This document shows positions 40,338-47,943 of a stretch of 52,852 bases of DNA, piece after piece; position 1 is the stretch's first letter, and each line of letters opens with the position of its first letter. The translations under genes were made by a program, and so were the position numbers. The stretch is from contig JAEEXE010000020.1 in assembly GCA_016291375.1 (NCBI GenBank), positions 1 through 52,852 of the forward strand, in the 5' to 3' direction. The DNA is from Butyrivibrio sp. (GTDB taxonomy: Bacteria > Bacillota > Clostridia > Lachnospirales > Lachnospiraceae). The notes under the pieces are model-generated. The model saw nothing but the letters and a program-made list of their open reading frames with translations, made no database searches and was not told the origin of the DNA.

Positions 40338-41674
40338 TGAAGAATATTAAAGTAATAGAAACTGATTTCGCCGGAGGCAAGTTCTGGAATGAGAGCACTG
40401 CAGAAAATGCAGGCGTCGCCGGCGAGATGAAACTTCTGGTTGTTTATCCCAATGAGAAGGAAACAACCATACGCGGATTTGGCGGTGCTTTTACCGAGGC
40501 AGCTGCGCATACCTATGCAGGGCTTGAGGAAGGAGCAGGGAAGCGCCTTATTAGCGATCTTTTCGGTGACACCGGTCTTAGATACAACATGGGCCGTGTT
40601 CACATGAGTAGCTGTGATTTCGCTCTTGGCAACTACACATATATTGATGAGGGCGACGAAAGTCTTGAAACTTTTTCCATTGCACATGACGACAAAGAGA
40701 TAATTCCTATGATCAAGGCTGCCGAGGCAGAAATCGGTAAGCAACCTGTTCTTGTCATGGCGCCTTGGTCACCTCCACCGTTTATGAAAACCAACGGCGA
40801 GATGAATCACGGAGGCAAGCTCAAGGAAGAATATGCAGATCTTTGGGCTGAATATTTCGTTAAATTTATAAGAGAGTATGAAAAAAGAGGACTGGATATT
40901 TCTTTTACCACTATCCAGAACGAACCAAATGCTAAACAGATCTGGGATTCCTGTTTGTACAATGCAGGGGAAGAGGCAGATTTTATCGTGAATCATTTGG
41001 GGCCTGCGATGAAGAGAGAGGGACTTCTTGATAAGATAAAGATCTTTGTGTGGGATCACAACAAGGAGCTTGCTTATGAGAGAGTTAAGGAAATTCTTGA
41101 TGTAGAGGGTGCTAAAGAGTATGTGTCCGGATGTGCTGTTCACTGGTACACCGGAGATCATTTCGACACCTTGAAACTTTTAAAGAAACACTATCCTGAT
41201 ATGGAGATATTCTTTACAGAAGGATGCGTTGAGTATTCAATCCTTGCGGGGGCAGGAGATGTACACAATGCAGAGATGTATGCTCATCAGATGATAGGTA
41301 ATCTAAAGGGCGGATGTAATGCGATCATTGATTGGAATCTTATGGTTGATTATAAAGGTGGTCCAAATCATGTTGGTAACTTCTGTGATGCACCTATCAA
41401 GGCTCTTGAGAGCGGAAAGAATTACGAGAAAAAACTTTCATATTATTACATCGGACATCTTTCCAGATATATCAAAGAGGGAGCAAGGCTCATCTGGAGT
41501 TCTTGCTATACCAAAGACCTTGATACAGCTGCGTTTGTAAATCCGACAGGAGAGCGTGTTGTAGTTATCATGAACAGTTCGGATAAGAATGTTCCTCTTG
41601 TTATAAAGGAGAATGATACTTCCGTAGATCTTATGATGACTCCACATTCCATTAAGACGGTTATTTATGATTAA
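40337..41674 (+). CDS. Cytosolic glycoside hydrolase family 30
   Basis: 445-residue retaining beta-glycosidase. Family 30 motifs: 'IRGFGGAFTEAAA', 'YNMGRVHMSSCDF', 'MAPWSPPPFMKTNG', the acid/base Glu196 in TTIQNEPNA, 'VWDHNKELAYERV', the nucleophile Glu295 in FFTEGC, and 'WNLMVDYKGGPNHVGNFCDAPI'. A C-terminal beta-sandwich of about 80 residues follows. GH30 members cleave beta-glucosyl, beta-1,6-glucan, beta-1,6-galactan, fucosyl or xylan bonds; subfamily 8 (glucuronoxylanase) looks unlikely. No signal peptide, so it acts on imported oligosaccharides. Stop overlaps the next gene's start by eight bases. Confidence 0.92.
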   Translation: MKNIKVIETDFAGGKFWNESTAENAGVAGEMKLLVVYPNEKETTIRGFGGAFTEAAAHTYAGLEEGAGKRLISDLFGDTGLRYNMGRVHMSSCDFALGNYTYIDEGDESLETFSIAHDDKEIIPMIKAAEAEIGKQPVLVMAPWSPPPFMKTNGEMNHGGKLKEEYADLWAEYFVKFIREYEKRGLDISFTTIQNEPNAKQIWDSCLYNAGEEADFIVNHLGPAMKREGLLDKIKIFVWDHNKELAYERVKEILDVEGAKEYVSGCAVHWYTGDHFDTLKLLKKHYPDMEIFFTEGCVEYSILAGAGDVHNAEMYAHQMIGNLKGGCNAIIDWNLMVDYKGGPNHVGNFCDAPIKALESGKNYEKKLSYYYIGHLSRYIKEGARLIWSSCYTKDLDTAAFVNPTGERVVVIMNSSDKNVPLVIKENDTSVDLMMTPHSIKTVIYD

Positions 41675-43079
41675 AAAAATTCTTAGTAAGAGAAGATCCG
41701 TGTTGTATTCATGGATCATATCATACCTGTTTGTGCTGCTTATACCGATAACTGTAGGAGTTTATCTGTATAACAGTGCATACAGGGTAATAAAAAATAC
41801 AACAGAAGAAGTTTATGAAGCTGCTTTGCGTCAGACTGCGCTTGAGCTTGACAACAGGATTATAGAAGGAAATGCAGTCCTTGGTCAGCTCCTTGGCGAT
41901 GAAGATGTTCAGCGGCTTTCTTCTGTAAAAGGTGATATGACACCTGATTCTCAGATCTGGCTTATCACTTTGATGACAAGGCTCCAGAAGCTTGTAGTAA
42001 ATCATCCGAATATTGATGACATCTATGTACTTTTGGGGGAGAGCAATTCTGTCGCAGGCACCAAGGGGCACATGTCCGGAGAACTGTTTAATAAGCTCTA
42101 TCTAAGGCAAGACAAAGGAATGTATAGTTTTTCCGATTATCTAAGTGACCTTAAACACAGCAAGGATATTGATGTGGTCGTGGGAAGTGATGGCAGGAAG
42201 AAGATTCTTTTGCACAAGAAAACCCTTGATACGGGACTTGGTCACGACACAGCGGTAATCGTAGTGCAGATGGACGCTGATAAGCTCATGGAGCAGATAT
42301 CCGATGAAGAAGACATACGCTTTGCGGTGTTTGATAAAGACGGAAATGCAGTTGCTTCCACCAAGAAAAGAGCAAATCCCGGAGATGCCAAAGATAATTT
42401 TGAACTCATAACCTATGAGTCAGAGGTGACTTCATGGAAATATGTGTACATGATATCTACAAAGATATATGAAGGCGGGGCAGCAAGTATTCGTCTGAAA
42501 ACCATTCTGGGACTTTTATTATGTATGATCTTCGGTTTTATCATCTCAGTTCTGCTAAGTAAGAAGAACTACAATCCCATCAATCATTTATTGGAAATAA
42601 CTGATCAGAAGACTGCTGATGGCAGTAAGCAGGGCAATGAATTTGAGATCCTTACGGACATTGTTGGTAAGCTTTATAAGAACAGTCAGGTTCTTAATAA
42701 TATTCAGGCCTTTTCTCTTTTGAGTGCCAAAAAAGAAGAAGTTGGAAACGACGGGAATAAAAAACTTTGTCTTGAGATAAAGGAATATATTGATGCAAAT
42801 TATACGGATCCCGATCTCAACATTTCTCAGGCAGCTCTTCATTTTGATCTTTCGCCGTCATATCTGTCCGGAATATTTAAAAAGGAAACGGGCGTAAGTC
42901 TTTTGACATACATATCAAAAGTAAGGACTGATGCTGCAAAAAAACTTTTGGAGAGCGAGAAGACAATAGCAGAAGTTGCAGAAGGGTCAGGTTTTAGAGA
43001 CAGCGCTGCTCTCATTAGAATATTTAAAAAGAATGAGGGAATAACCCCGGGGCAATTCAGGGAAATAAGCGGACTGTAG
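41667..43079 (+). CDS. Membrane-bound AraC family regulator (YesN/YtdP-like)
   Basis: 470-residue protein. Membrane helices at about residues 13-36 and 276-300 enclose an extracellular sensor region of about 240 residues ('LTLMTRLQKLVVNHPNIDDIYVLLGES' style, as in dCache-like sensors). The C-terminal 100 residues are an AraC DNA-binding domain ('LEIKEYIDANYTDPDLNISQAALHFDLSPSYLSGIFKKETGVSLLTYI' and 'KTIAEVAEGSGFRDSAALIRIFKKNEGITPGQFR'). No kinase is involved: one protein senses outside and binds DNA inside. Its gene overlaps GH30 and lies before the second transporter, which it probably activates. Confidence 0.9.
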   Translation: MIKKILSKRRSVLYSWIISYLFVLLIPITVGVYLYNSAYRVIKNTTEEVYEAALRQTALELDNRIIEGNAVLGQLLGDEDVQRLSSVKGDMTPDSQIWLITLMTRLQKLVVNHPNIDDIYVLLGESNSVAGTKGHMSGELFNKLYLRQDKGMYSFSDYLSDLKHSKDIDVVVGSDGRKKILLHKKTLDTGLGHDTAVIVVQMDADKLMEQISDEEDIRFAVFDKDGNAVASTKKRANPGDAKDNFELITYESEVTSWKYVYMISTKIYEGGAASIRLKTILGLLLCMIFGFIISVLLSKKNYNPINHLLEITDQKTADGSKQGNEFEILTDIVGKLYKNSQVLNNIQAFSLLSAKKEEVGNDGNKKLCLEIKEYIDANYTDPDLNISQAALHFDLSPSYLSGIFKKETGVSLLTYISKVRTDAAKKLLESEKTIAEVAEGSGFRDSAALIRIFKKNEGITPGQFREISGL

Positions 43080-43081
43080 CG

Positions 43082-43112
43082 ATTGCAAAAATCAATTTCG
43101 GTTTTTTGCAAT
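43082..43112 (+). terminator. Possible terminator after the AraC regulator
   Basis: ATTGCAAAAA (43082-43091) pairs with TTTTTTGCAAT (43102-43112). A second hairpin, CAAATT-TTCG-AATTTG (43115-43130), follows at once. Neither has a separate T-run, so they could instead be part of the leader of the next gene. Confidence 0.45.
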
Positions 43113-43257
43113 GTCAAATTTTCGAATTTGAAAATCGATTTTGGATTTTTAATATATATTTCTCACGGGGCAATTGGTAATCTCGGAGTCAGAAACACAA
43201 AAACGAAAAACCAGGGCCCGGTTTTTTGAACTACTTTTTTAGGAGGAAGTATTTCAA

Positions 43258-44922
43258 ATGAGAAAAAAACTTATGAAGGGTATCACGGCAGTTCTTTTAT
43301 CCGTATCAATGAGTGGAATGTTGCTTGTGGGATGTGGAGCAAAGGGTGCTGAAAGCAGTGCTGCAAGTAGCGGCGGAAATTCACAGAGTGCATCAGCTTC
43401 ATCAAGTGCTGAAAGTGAGGCTATAGCCGATTTCACATATCCTATGGACACTGATGCAACACTTACATACTGGTGTGATCTTAATACAAATGTGGCAGCA
43501 AACTATGCAAATCTTGGCGAGACACCTTTTGGAAAAGGACTAATGGAGCACACAGGAGTTGATATCGAATTTATGCATCCGCCGACAGGTCAGGGCGAGG
43601 AGCAGTTCAATCTCATGCTTGCAGACGGAGATCTTCCGGATCTGCTTGAATATCATTGGATGAATTACACAGGTGGTCCCGAGAAGGCTATCTCTGACGG
43701 TTACATCTATGAACTTACTGATATCATCAATGACTATTGTCCTAATCTGAAAGCGTATCTGGAAAAGAATCCCGATATCGACAGAATGGTCAAAACTGAT
43801 GAGGGACATTACTATATGTTCCCTTTCATTCGTGGTGATGAGCAGCTTAGGGTAACTCTTGGCCTCATGGTAAGACAGGACTGGCTTGATGAGCTTGGTC
43901 TTGAGGTTCCCACCACAATGGATGAGTGGCACGAGGTTCTTACTCAGTTTAAGGAAAAGAAGGGAGCACAGGCACCTTTTTCATATGAGTATACAATGGG
44001 ATCTCTTACAGATGACAACCCGTTCTGCTATGCCTTTGATGCCTGCAGGAATTTCTACCTGGGTACTGACGGTCAGGTTCATTACGGTGCAGTAGAAGAA
44101 GGATACAAGCAGTATCTTGAGACTATGCATCAGTGGTATGTTGAGGGACTTATCGATCCCGATATAGCAACTCAGCAATTTGATCAGGTAAGTGCCAAAA
44201 TGACAAACGGAACGAGCGGAGCATCTATTGGCTGGGCAGGAAGCCGTATGGGAGTATGGACAACTGCTGCTTTAGAAACAGATCCTAAATATGCACTTAG
44301 TCCCGCACCTGTTCCCACTCTCAAAAAGGGTGAAAGAGCAGCTATGGGACAGATCGATAATGCGGTTCCTAATCAGGGGGGAGTTGCAATTACAACATCA
44401 TGCAAAAATGTGGAAGCTGCTGCAAGGCTCCTTGACTGGGCATACAGTGATGAAGGCCACATGTTCTATAACTTTGGTGTAGAAGGAGAATCCTATACAC
44501 TCGAAGCCGGCGAGCCCGTGTACACGGATCAGATTCTCAATAATCCCGACGGACTTCCTGTGGCTCAGGCTATGAGTGCGTACATTCGTGGAAACTACAA
44601 CGGACCTTTTGTGCAGGATATAAGATATCTTCGTCAGTACTATACATACGATGGACAGAAGGAATCCAACGCTGTCTGGGGAGACAATGATGGTAAGCTT
44701 CATAAGCTTCCTCCCATTACTCCCACTTCTGAGGAGAGTGATCAGTTCTCTGCGATCATGAATGAGATAAGCACATATCGTGATGAGATGACAATTAAAT
44801 ATATTCTCGGAACAGAGGATATAGGCACTTTTGATTCATACGTTTCAACGATAGAATCCATGGGGCTTGATAAGGCGCTTGAAATAGAAAATGCTGCCCT
44901 TGCCCGTTACAAAGATCGATAA
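43258..44922 (+). CDS. Sugar-binding lipoprotein of the second ABC transporter
   Basis: 554-residue LplA-type binding protein. Signal peptide with lipobox LLVGC (Cys24), a Ser/Ala/Gly-rich linker to about residue 55, then 'ATLTYWCDLNTNVAANYANLGETPFGKGLMEHTGVDIEFMHPP', 'FNLMLADGDLPDLLEYHWMNYTGGPEKAISDGYIYELTDII', 'MFPFIRGDEQLRVTLGLMVRQDWLDELGLEVPTTMDEWHEVLTQFKEKKGA' and 'VAITTSCKNVEAAARLLDWAYSDEGHMFYNFG'. It binds an oligosaccharide for the two permeases encoded downstream. AGGAGG precedes the ATG. A terminator-like hairpin separates it from the permeases. Confidence 0.92.
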   Translation: MRKKLMKGITAVLLSVSMSGMLLVGCGAKGAESSAASSGGNSQSASASSSAESEAIADFTYPMDTDATLTYWCDLNTNVAANYANLGETPFGKGLMEHTGVDIEFMHPPTGQGEEQFNLMLADGDLPDLLEYHWMNYTGGPEKAISDGYIYELTDIINDYCPNLKAYLEKNPDIDRMVKTDEGHYYMFPFIRGDEQLRVTLGLMVRQDWLDELGLEVPTTMDEWHEVLTQFKEKKGAQAPFSYEYTMGSLTDDNPFCYAFDACRNFYLGTDGQVHYGAVEEGYKQYLETMHQWYVEGLIDPDIATQQFDQVSAKMTNGTSGASIGWAGSRMGVWTTAALETDPKYALSPAPVPTLKKGERAAMGQIDNAVPNQGGVAITTSCKNVEAAARLLDWAYSDEGHMFYNFGVEGESYTLEAGEPVYTDQILNNPDGLPVAQAMSAYIRGNYNGPFVQDIRYLRQYYTYDGQKESNAVWGDNDGKLHKLPPITPTSEESDQFSAIMNEISTYRDEMTIKYILGTEDIGTFDSYVSTIESMGLDKALEIENAALARYKDR

Positions 44923-44936
44923 TGTGAAAGAAATGT

Positions 44937-44967
44937 GGTCTGTCTCTTCTGAGGCAGACCATTTTTT
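44937..44967 (+). terminator. Intercistronic hairpin between binding protein and permeases
   Basis: GGTCTGTCT (44937-44945) pairs with AGGCAGACC (44952-44960) with one G-U, around a six-base loop, followed by ATTTTTT. A partial terminator here would keep binding protein levels above permease levels. Confidence 0.8.
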
Positions 44968-44988
44968 GAAATGATCCGGAGGAAATTT

Positions 44989-45912
44989 ATGTACAAAAAT
45001 AAATCCTTTAAAGAAAGGTTTATTAAGGACATGAAGAGGAATTGGACGTTGTATGCTATTGCGATTCCCATGATTGTCTTTTACCTTCTTTTTGCATACA
45101 AGCCCATGTACGGTGCATTGATTGCTTTTAAAGAGTACAAGCCCGCACGTGGTTTCTGGGGAAGTCCATGGGTTGGATTTGCTCAGTTTGAGAGATTTTT
45201 TACCAGTCCCTTTTTTGCCAGACTCATGAAAAATACAGTGTTACTTAGCTTTTACAGCTTGCTTTTTGGTTTTCCTGCGCCGATTATCCTGGCTCTTCTG
45301 CTTAATGAGGTAAGAAATACGGTGTTTAAGAAGACGGTGCAGACAATATCGTATCTGCCTCACTTTATCTCAATTATTGTGGTCGCAGGTATGATCACGG
45401 ATTTTTCCATGAGCACAGGTCTTTTTAACAAGATAATCGAGGCATTCGGAGGTGTGAGTCATCCCTTGCTGCAGGATCCTTCGCTATATCGCCCTATCTA
45501 TGTGGCTTCTGATATATGGCAGCAGATAGGCTGGGGATCGATCATATACTTATCCGCCCTTTCAGGTGTGGATCAGCAGCTTTATGAAGCGGCTGAAGTG
45601 GACGGTGCCGGCAGGTTCAAAAAGCTTATCCATGTAACGCTTCCTGCTATAACACCCACCATAGTAATAATGCTTATTTTAAGGATAGGCTCACTTCTTA
45701 GTATCGGATATGAGAAGACTATTCTTTTATACAACCCTTCAACCTACGAGACTGCGGATATCATCTCTTCTTATGTGTACAGAGTAGGTATCCTTGAGCA
45801 GGGCTGGAGTTATTCAACAGCTATCGGACTGTTCAACTCGGTTATTAATCTGGTGCTCCTTTTTCTTGCAAATACTTTTAGCAAGAAATTCACCCAGACC
45901 AGTCTTTGGTAG
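44989..45912 (+). CDS. Sugar ABC transporter permease (LplB type), second transporter
   Basis: 307-residue permease with six predicted helices and no N-terminal extension. Family parts: 'LYAIAIPMIVFYLLFAYKPMYGALIAFKEYKP', 'QTISYLPHFISIIVVAGMITDF' and the EAA loop 'LYEAAEVDGAGRFKKLIHVTLPAITPT'. GGAGG six bases before the ATG at 44989 decides the start. The next permease begins nine bases after the stop. Confidence 0.94.
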   Translation: MYKNKSFKERFIKDMKRNWTLYAIAIPMIVFYLLFAYKPMYGALIAFKEYKPARGFWGSPWVGFAQFERFFTSPFFARLMKNTVLLSFYSLLFGFPAPIILALLLNEVRNTVFKKTVQTISYLPHFISIIVVAGMITDFSMSTGLFNKIIEAFGGVSHPLLQDPSLYRPIYVASDIWQQIGWGSIIYLSALSGVDQQLYEAAEVDGAGRFKKLIHVTLPAITPTIVIMLILRIGSLLSIGYEKTILLYNPSTYETADIISSYVYRVGILEQGWSYSTAIGLFNSVINLVLLFLANTFSKKFTQTSLW

Positions 45913-45920
45913 GAGGTTTT

Positions 45921-46811
45921 ATGAATACAAGAACAATAAAAAGAAGTTTCGGAGACAGAACATTCTCCGTTATCAATTATGTTTTTTTGACGGTGCTCTC
46001 GCTCATATGTCTGTATCCGATGCTATACGTTATCTTTGCATCCTTTAGTGACAGCGGGTTGCTTACTCAGCATTCGGGCCTGCTTTTGGGGCCTCGAGGC
46101 TTTAGTTATGCTGCTTATCAGAAGGTGTTCAAGAACCCAATGATATTAAAAGGGTATATGAATACACTCTTTTTGCTTGTTGTGGGAGTCTCGATCCAGG
46201 TGATGATGACTTCTGTTGCAGCATATGTTTTGTCCAGAAAAAACGTTATGTGGAAGAATCTTCTGATGATGCTTATTACTTTCACCATGTTTTTTTCGGG
46301 AGGTATGATCCCTTTTTATCTTAACTTAAAACAGCTCCATCTTACGGATACGCTTATGGGACTTATCATTCCCTTTATGATAAACACTTACAACCTGATC
46401 ATTTTAAGGACATCTTTTTCCTCAATTCCTGAGTCTCTTACGGAGGCAGCGCAGATCGACGGTGCCGGACATATCAGAGTTTTGTTCTCCATTGTCCTTC
46501 CTCTTTCAAAAGCAATCCTTGCCGTAATGGTCCTTTACTACGGCGTTGGAATATGGAATTCATGGTTCTGGGCTTCAACAATATTGAGGAACAGAGAAAG
46601 TTATCCTCTTCAGGTTGTGTTAAGGGAGATACTTTTGCAGAATAGTCTGTCGGGTATGACAACAGGGGTAGGTGCCGGTGATCAGGAATCTGTAGGCGCC
46701 ACTATCAAATATGCCACCATTGTTGTAGCGACCATGCCTATCCTGTGCGTGTATCCCTTCCTTCAAAAGTACTTTGCCGCCGGTGTTATGGTCGGCGCTG
46801 TTAAGGAGTAA
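45921..46811 (+). CDS. Carbohydrate ABC transporter permease (LplC type), second transporter
   Basis: 296-residue permease. It has the 'YPMLYVIFASFSDS' N-terminal helix region, 'RKNVMWKNLLMMLITFTMFFSGGMIPFYLNLKQL', the EAA loop 'LTEAAQIDGAGHIRVLFSIVLPLSKAI' and the typical end 'YFAAGVMVGAVKE'. AGGAGG sets the ATG at 45921. The GH88 gene starts two bases after its stop, so import and cleavage are coupled. Confidence 0.94.
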   Translation: MNTRTIKRSFGDRTFSVINYVFLTVLSLICLYPMLYVIFASFSDSGLLTQHSGLLLGPRGFSYAAYQKVFKNPMILKGYMNTLFLLVVGVSIQVMMTSVAAYVLSRKNVMWKNLLMMLITFTMFFSGGMIPFYLNLKQLHLTDTLMGLIIPFMINTYNLIILRTSFSSIPESLTEAAQIDGAGHIRVLFSIVLPLSKAILAVMVLYYGVGIWNSWFWASTILRNRESYPLQVVLREILLQNSLSGMTTGVGAGDQESVGATIKYATIVVATMPILCVYPFLQKYFAAGVMVGAVKE

Positions 46812-46813
46812 AT

Positions 46814-47932
46814 ATGGAAAAAGAGATTAACTACCGATTAGTCACAGAACTGATATTTGAAAAGCTTTTAAGAAATCATGAGCGATACAAAAATAAATAT
46901 CCTCATATTTCAAATCTTATGTCAGAGGGCGGACGACTTGACTATGAGCCGATGGACAATAATCTTTGGACTTCTTCTTTTTTTCCGGGAGAGATGCTTT
47001 TGGCATATTCACTGACGGGAGCCAAGGAGTTCATAGCTGACAAAAAGAGTTATCTGGACAGCTTTGAGAAAAGACTTAATGAGCACATAGGAATCTCACA
47101 TGATCTTGGCTTTCTTTATTCTCTTACATGTGTTGCTCTCTACAAACTTACAGAGGATAAGAGGGCAAAAGAGATCGCGGCTAAGGCAGCAGATGAGCTC
47201 TATCACAGGTTCAACAGGAAGGGCAATTATATTCAGGCCTGGGGAAAGATGAATGCCGGAGATCCATACGTACTCATTATTGCAGACACTATGCTAAATC
47301 TACCGCTTTTATATCAGAGTGAAGATCCAAAGCATGCTGAGGCAGCTATGCTGCATGCATGTACAGCTTCGAGGACCATCGTAAGGAAGGACTTCTCTTC
47401 TTTTCACACTTATCTGATGGATCCCATGTCGGGAAGTGCAATTGAAGGCAGAACCCATCAGGGCTTTAGAGACTCATCAACCTGGGCAAGAGGTCAGGCG
47501 TGGATTGTTTACGGATATGCCCTTTCTTATTCATATACAAAGGACAAGGAGTTTCTTAATATTGCCTGTAAAGCTGCGGATTATTTTCTGGAAAGACTTC
47601 CAAAAGATAAGGTGGCTTATTGGGATCTTAGCTTTAATGACATGGTTCCTGACATAAGAGATTCATCCGCTGCAGCAATTTTTGCCTGCGGACTTCTTGA
47701 ATTGTCCGTGCTTCTTGATAATCACATCAAGATAAAAAAATATATCAAGACCGCAAAAGAGATAGTTGGCAGTCTTTATGAGAACTATTTTAATCATGAC
47801 ATGAATTCTCCCGTTGTTCTTACAAACGGTATGTATCACAGAGAACTTGGAAGTGTCGGGACAAGCTGGGGCGATTATTTTTTTCTTGAAGCACTTGCAA
47901 GGCTTTTGGACAACCATGTGAGATTCTGGTGA
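46814..47932 (+). CDS. Unsaturated glucuronyl hydrolase, glycoside hydrolase family 88
   Basis: 372-residue (alpha/alpha)6-barrel enzyme. Motifs: 'NLWTSSFFPGEMLLAYSLTG', 'ISHDLGFLYSLT', 'ADTMLNLPLLYQ', 'GFRDSSTWARGQAWIVYGYALSYSYT', 'DSSAAAIFACGLLELS' and 'TSWGDYFFLEALARL'. Asp97 and Asp158 have the 61-residue spacing of the catalytic Asp88 and Asp149 of the Bacillus UGL. The enzyme hydrates the double bond of 4,5-unsaturated glucuronic acid left by polysaccharide lyases and so frees the terminal residue. No signal peptide: it acts in the cytosol on sugars brought in by the transporter encoded just upstream. Confidence 0.92.
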   Translation: MEKEINYRLVTELIFEKLLRNHERYKNKYPHISNLMSEGGRLDYEPMDNNLWTSSFFPGEMLLAYSLTGAKEFIADKKSYLDSFEKRLNEHIGISHDLGFLYSLTCVALYKLTEDKRAKEIAAKAADELYHRFNRKGNYIQAWGKMNAGDPYVLIIADTMLNLPLLYQSEDPKHAEAAMLHACTASRTIVRKDFSSFHTYLMDPMSGSAIEGRTHQGFRDSSTWARGQAWIVYGYALSYSYTKDKEFLNIACKAADYFLERLPKDKVAYWDLSFNDMVPDIRDSSAAAIFACGLLELSVLLDNHIKIKKYIKTAKEIVGSLYENYFNHDMNSPVVLTNGMYHRELGSVGTSWGDYFFLEALARLLDNHVRFW

Positions 47933-47943
47933 GGTAAAAAGAT

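Noticed and set aside
39971..40744. 257-codon open frame on the minus strand
   Set aside because: It runs antisense across the end of lacI and the start of GH30, both clearly real genes; the protein has no recognisable family.
43196..43212. AAAAACG stretch upstream of the second binding protein as a fifth LacI operator
   Set aside because: Only the left half matches; AAAAACGAAAAA is not palindromic.
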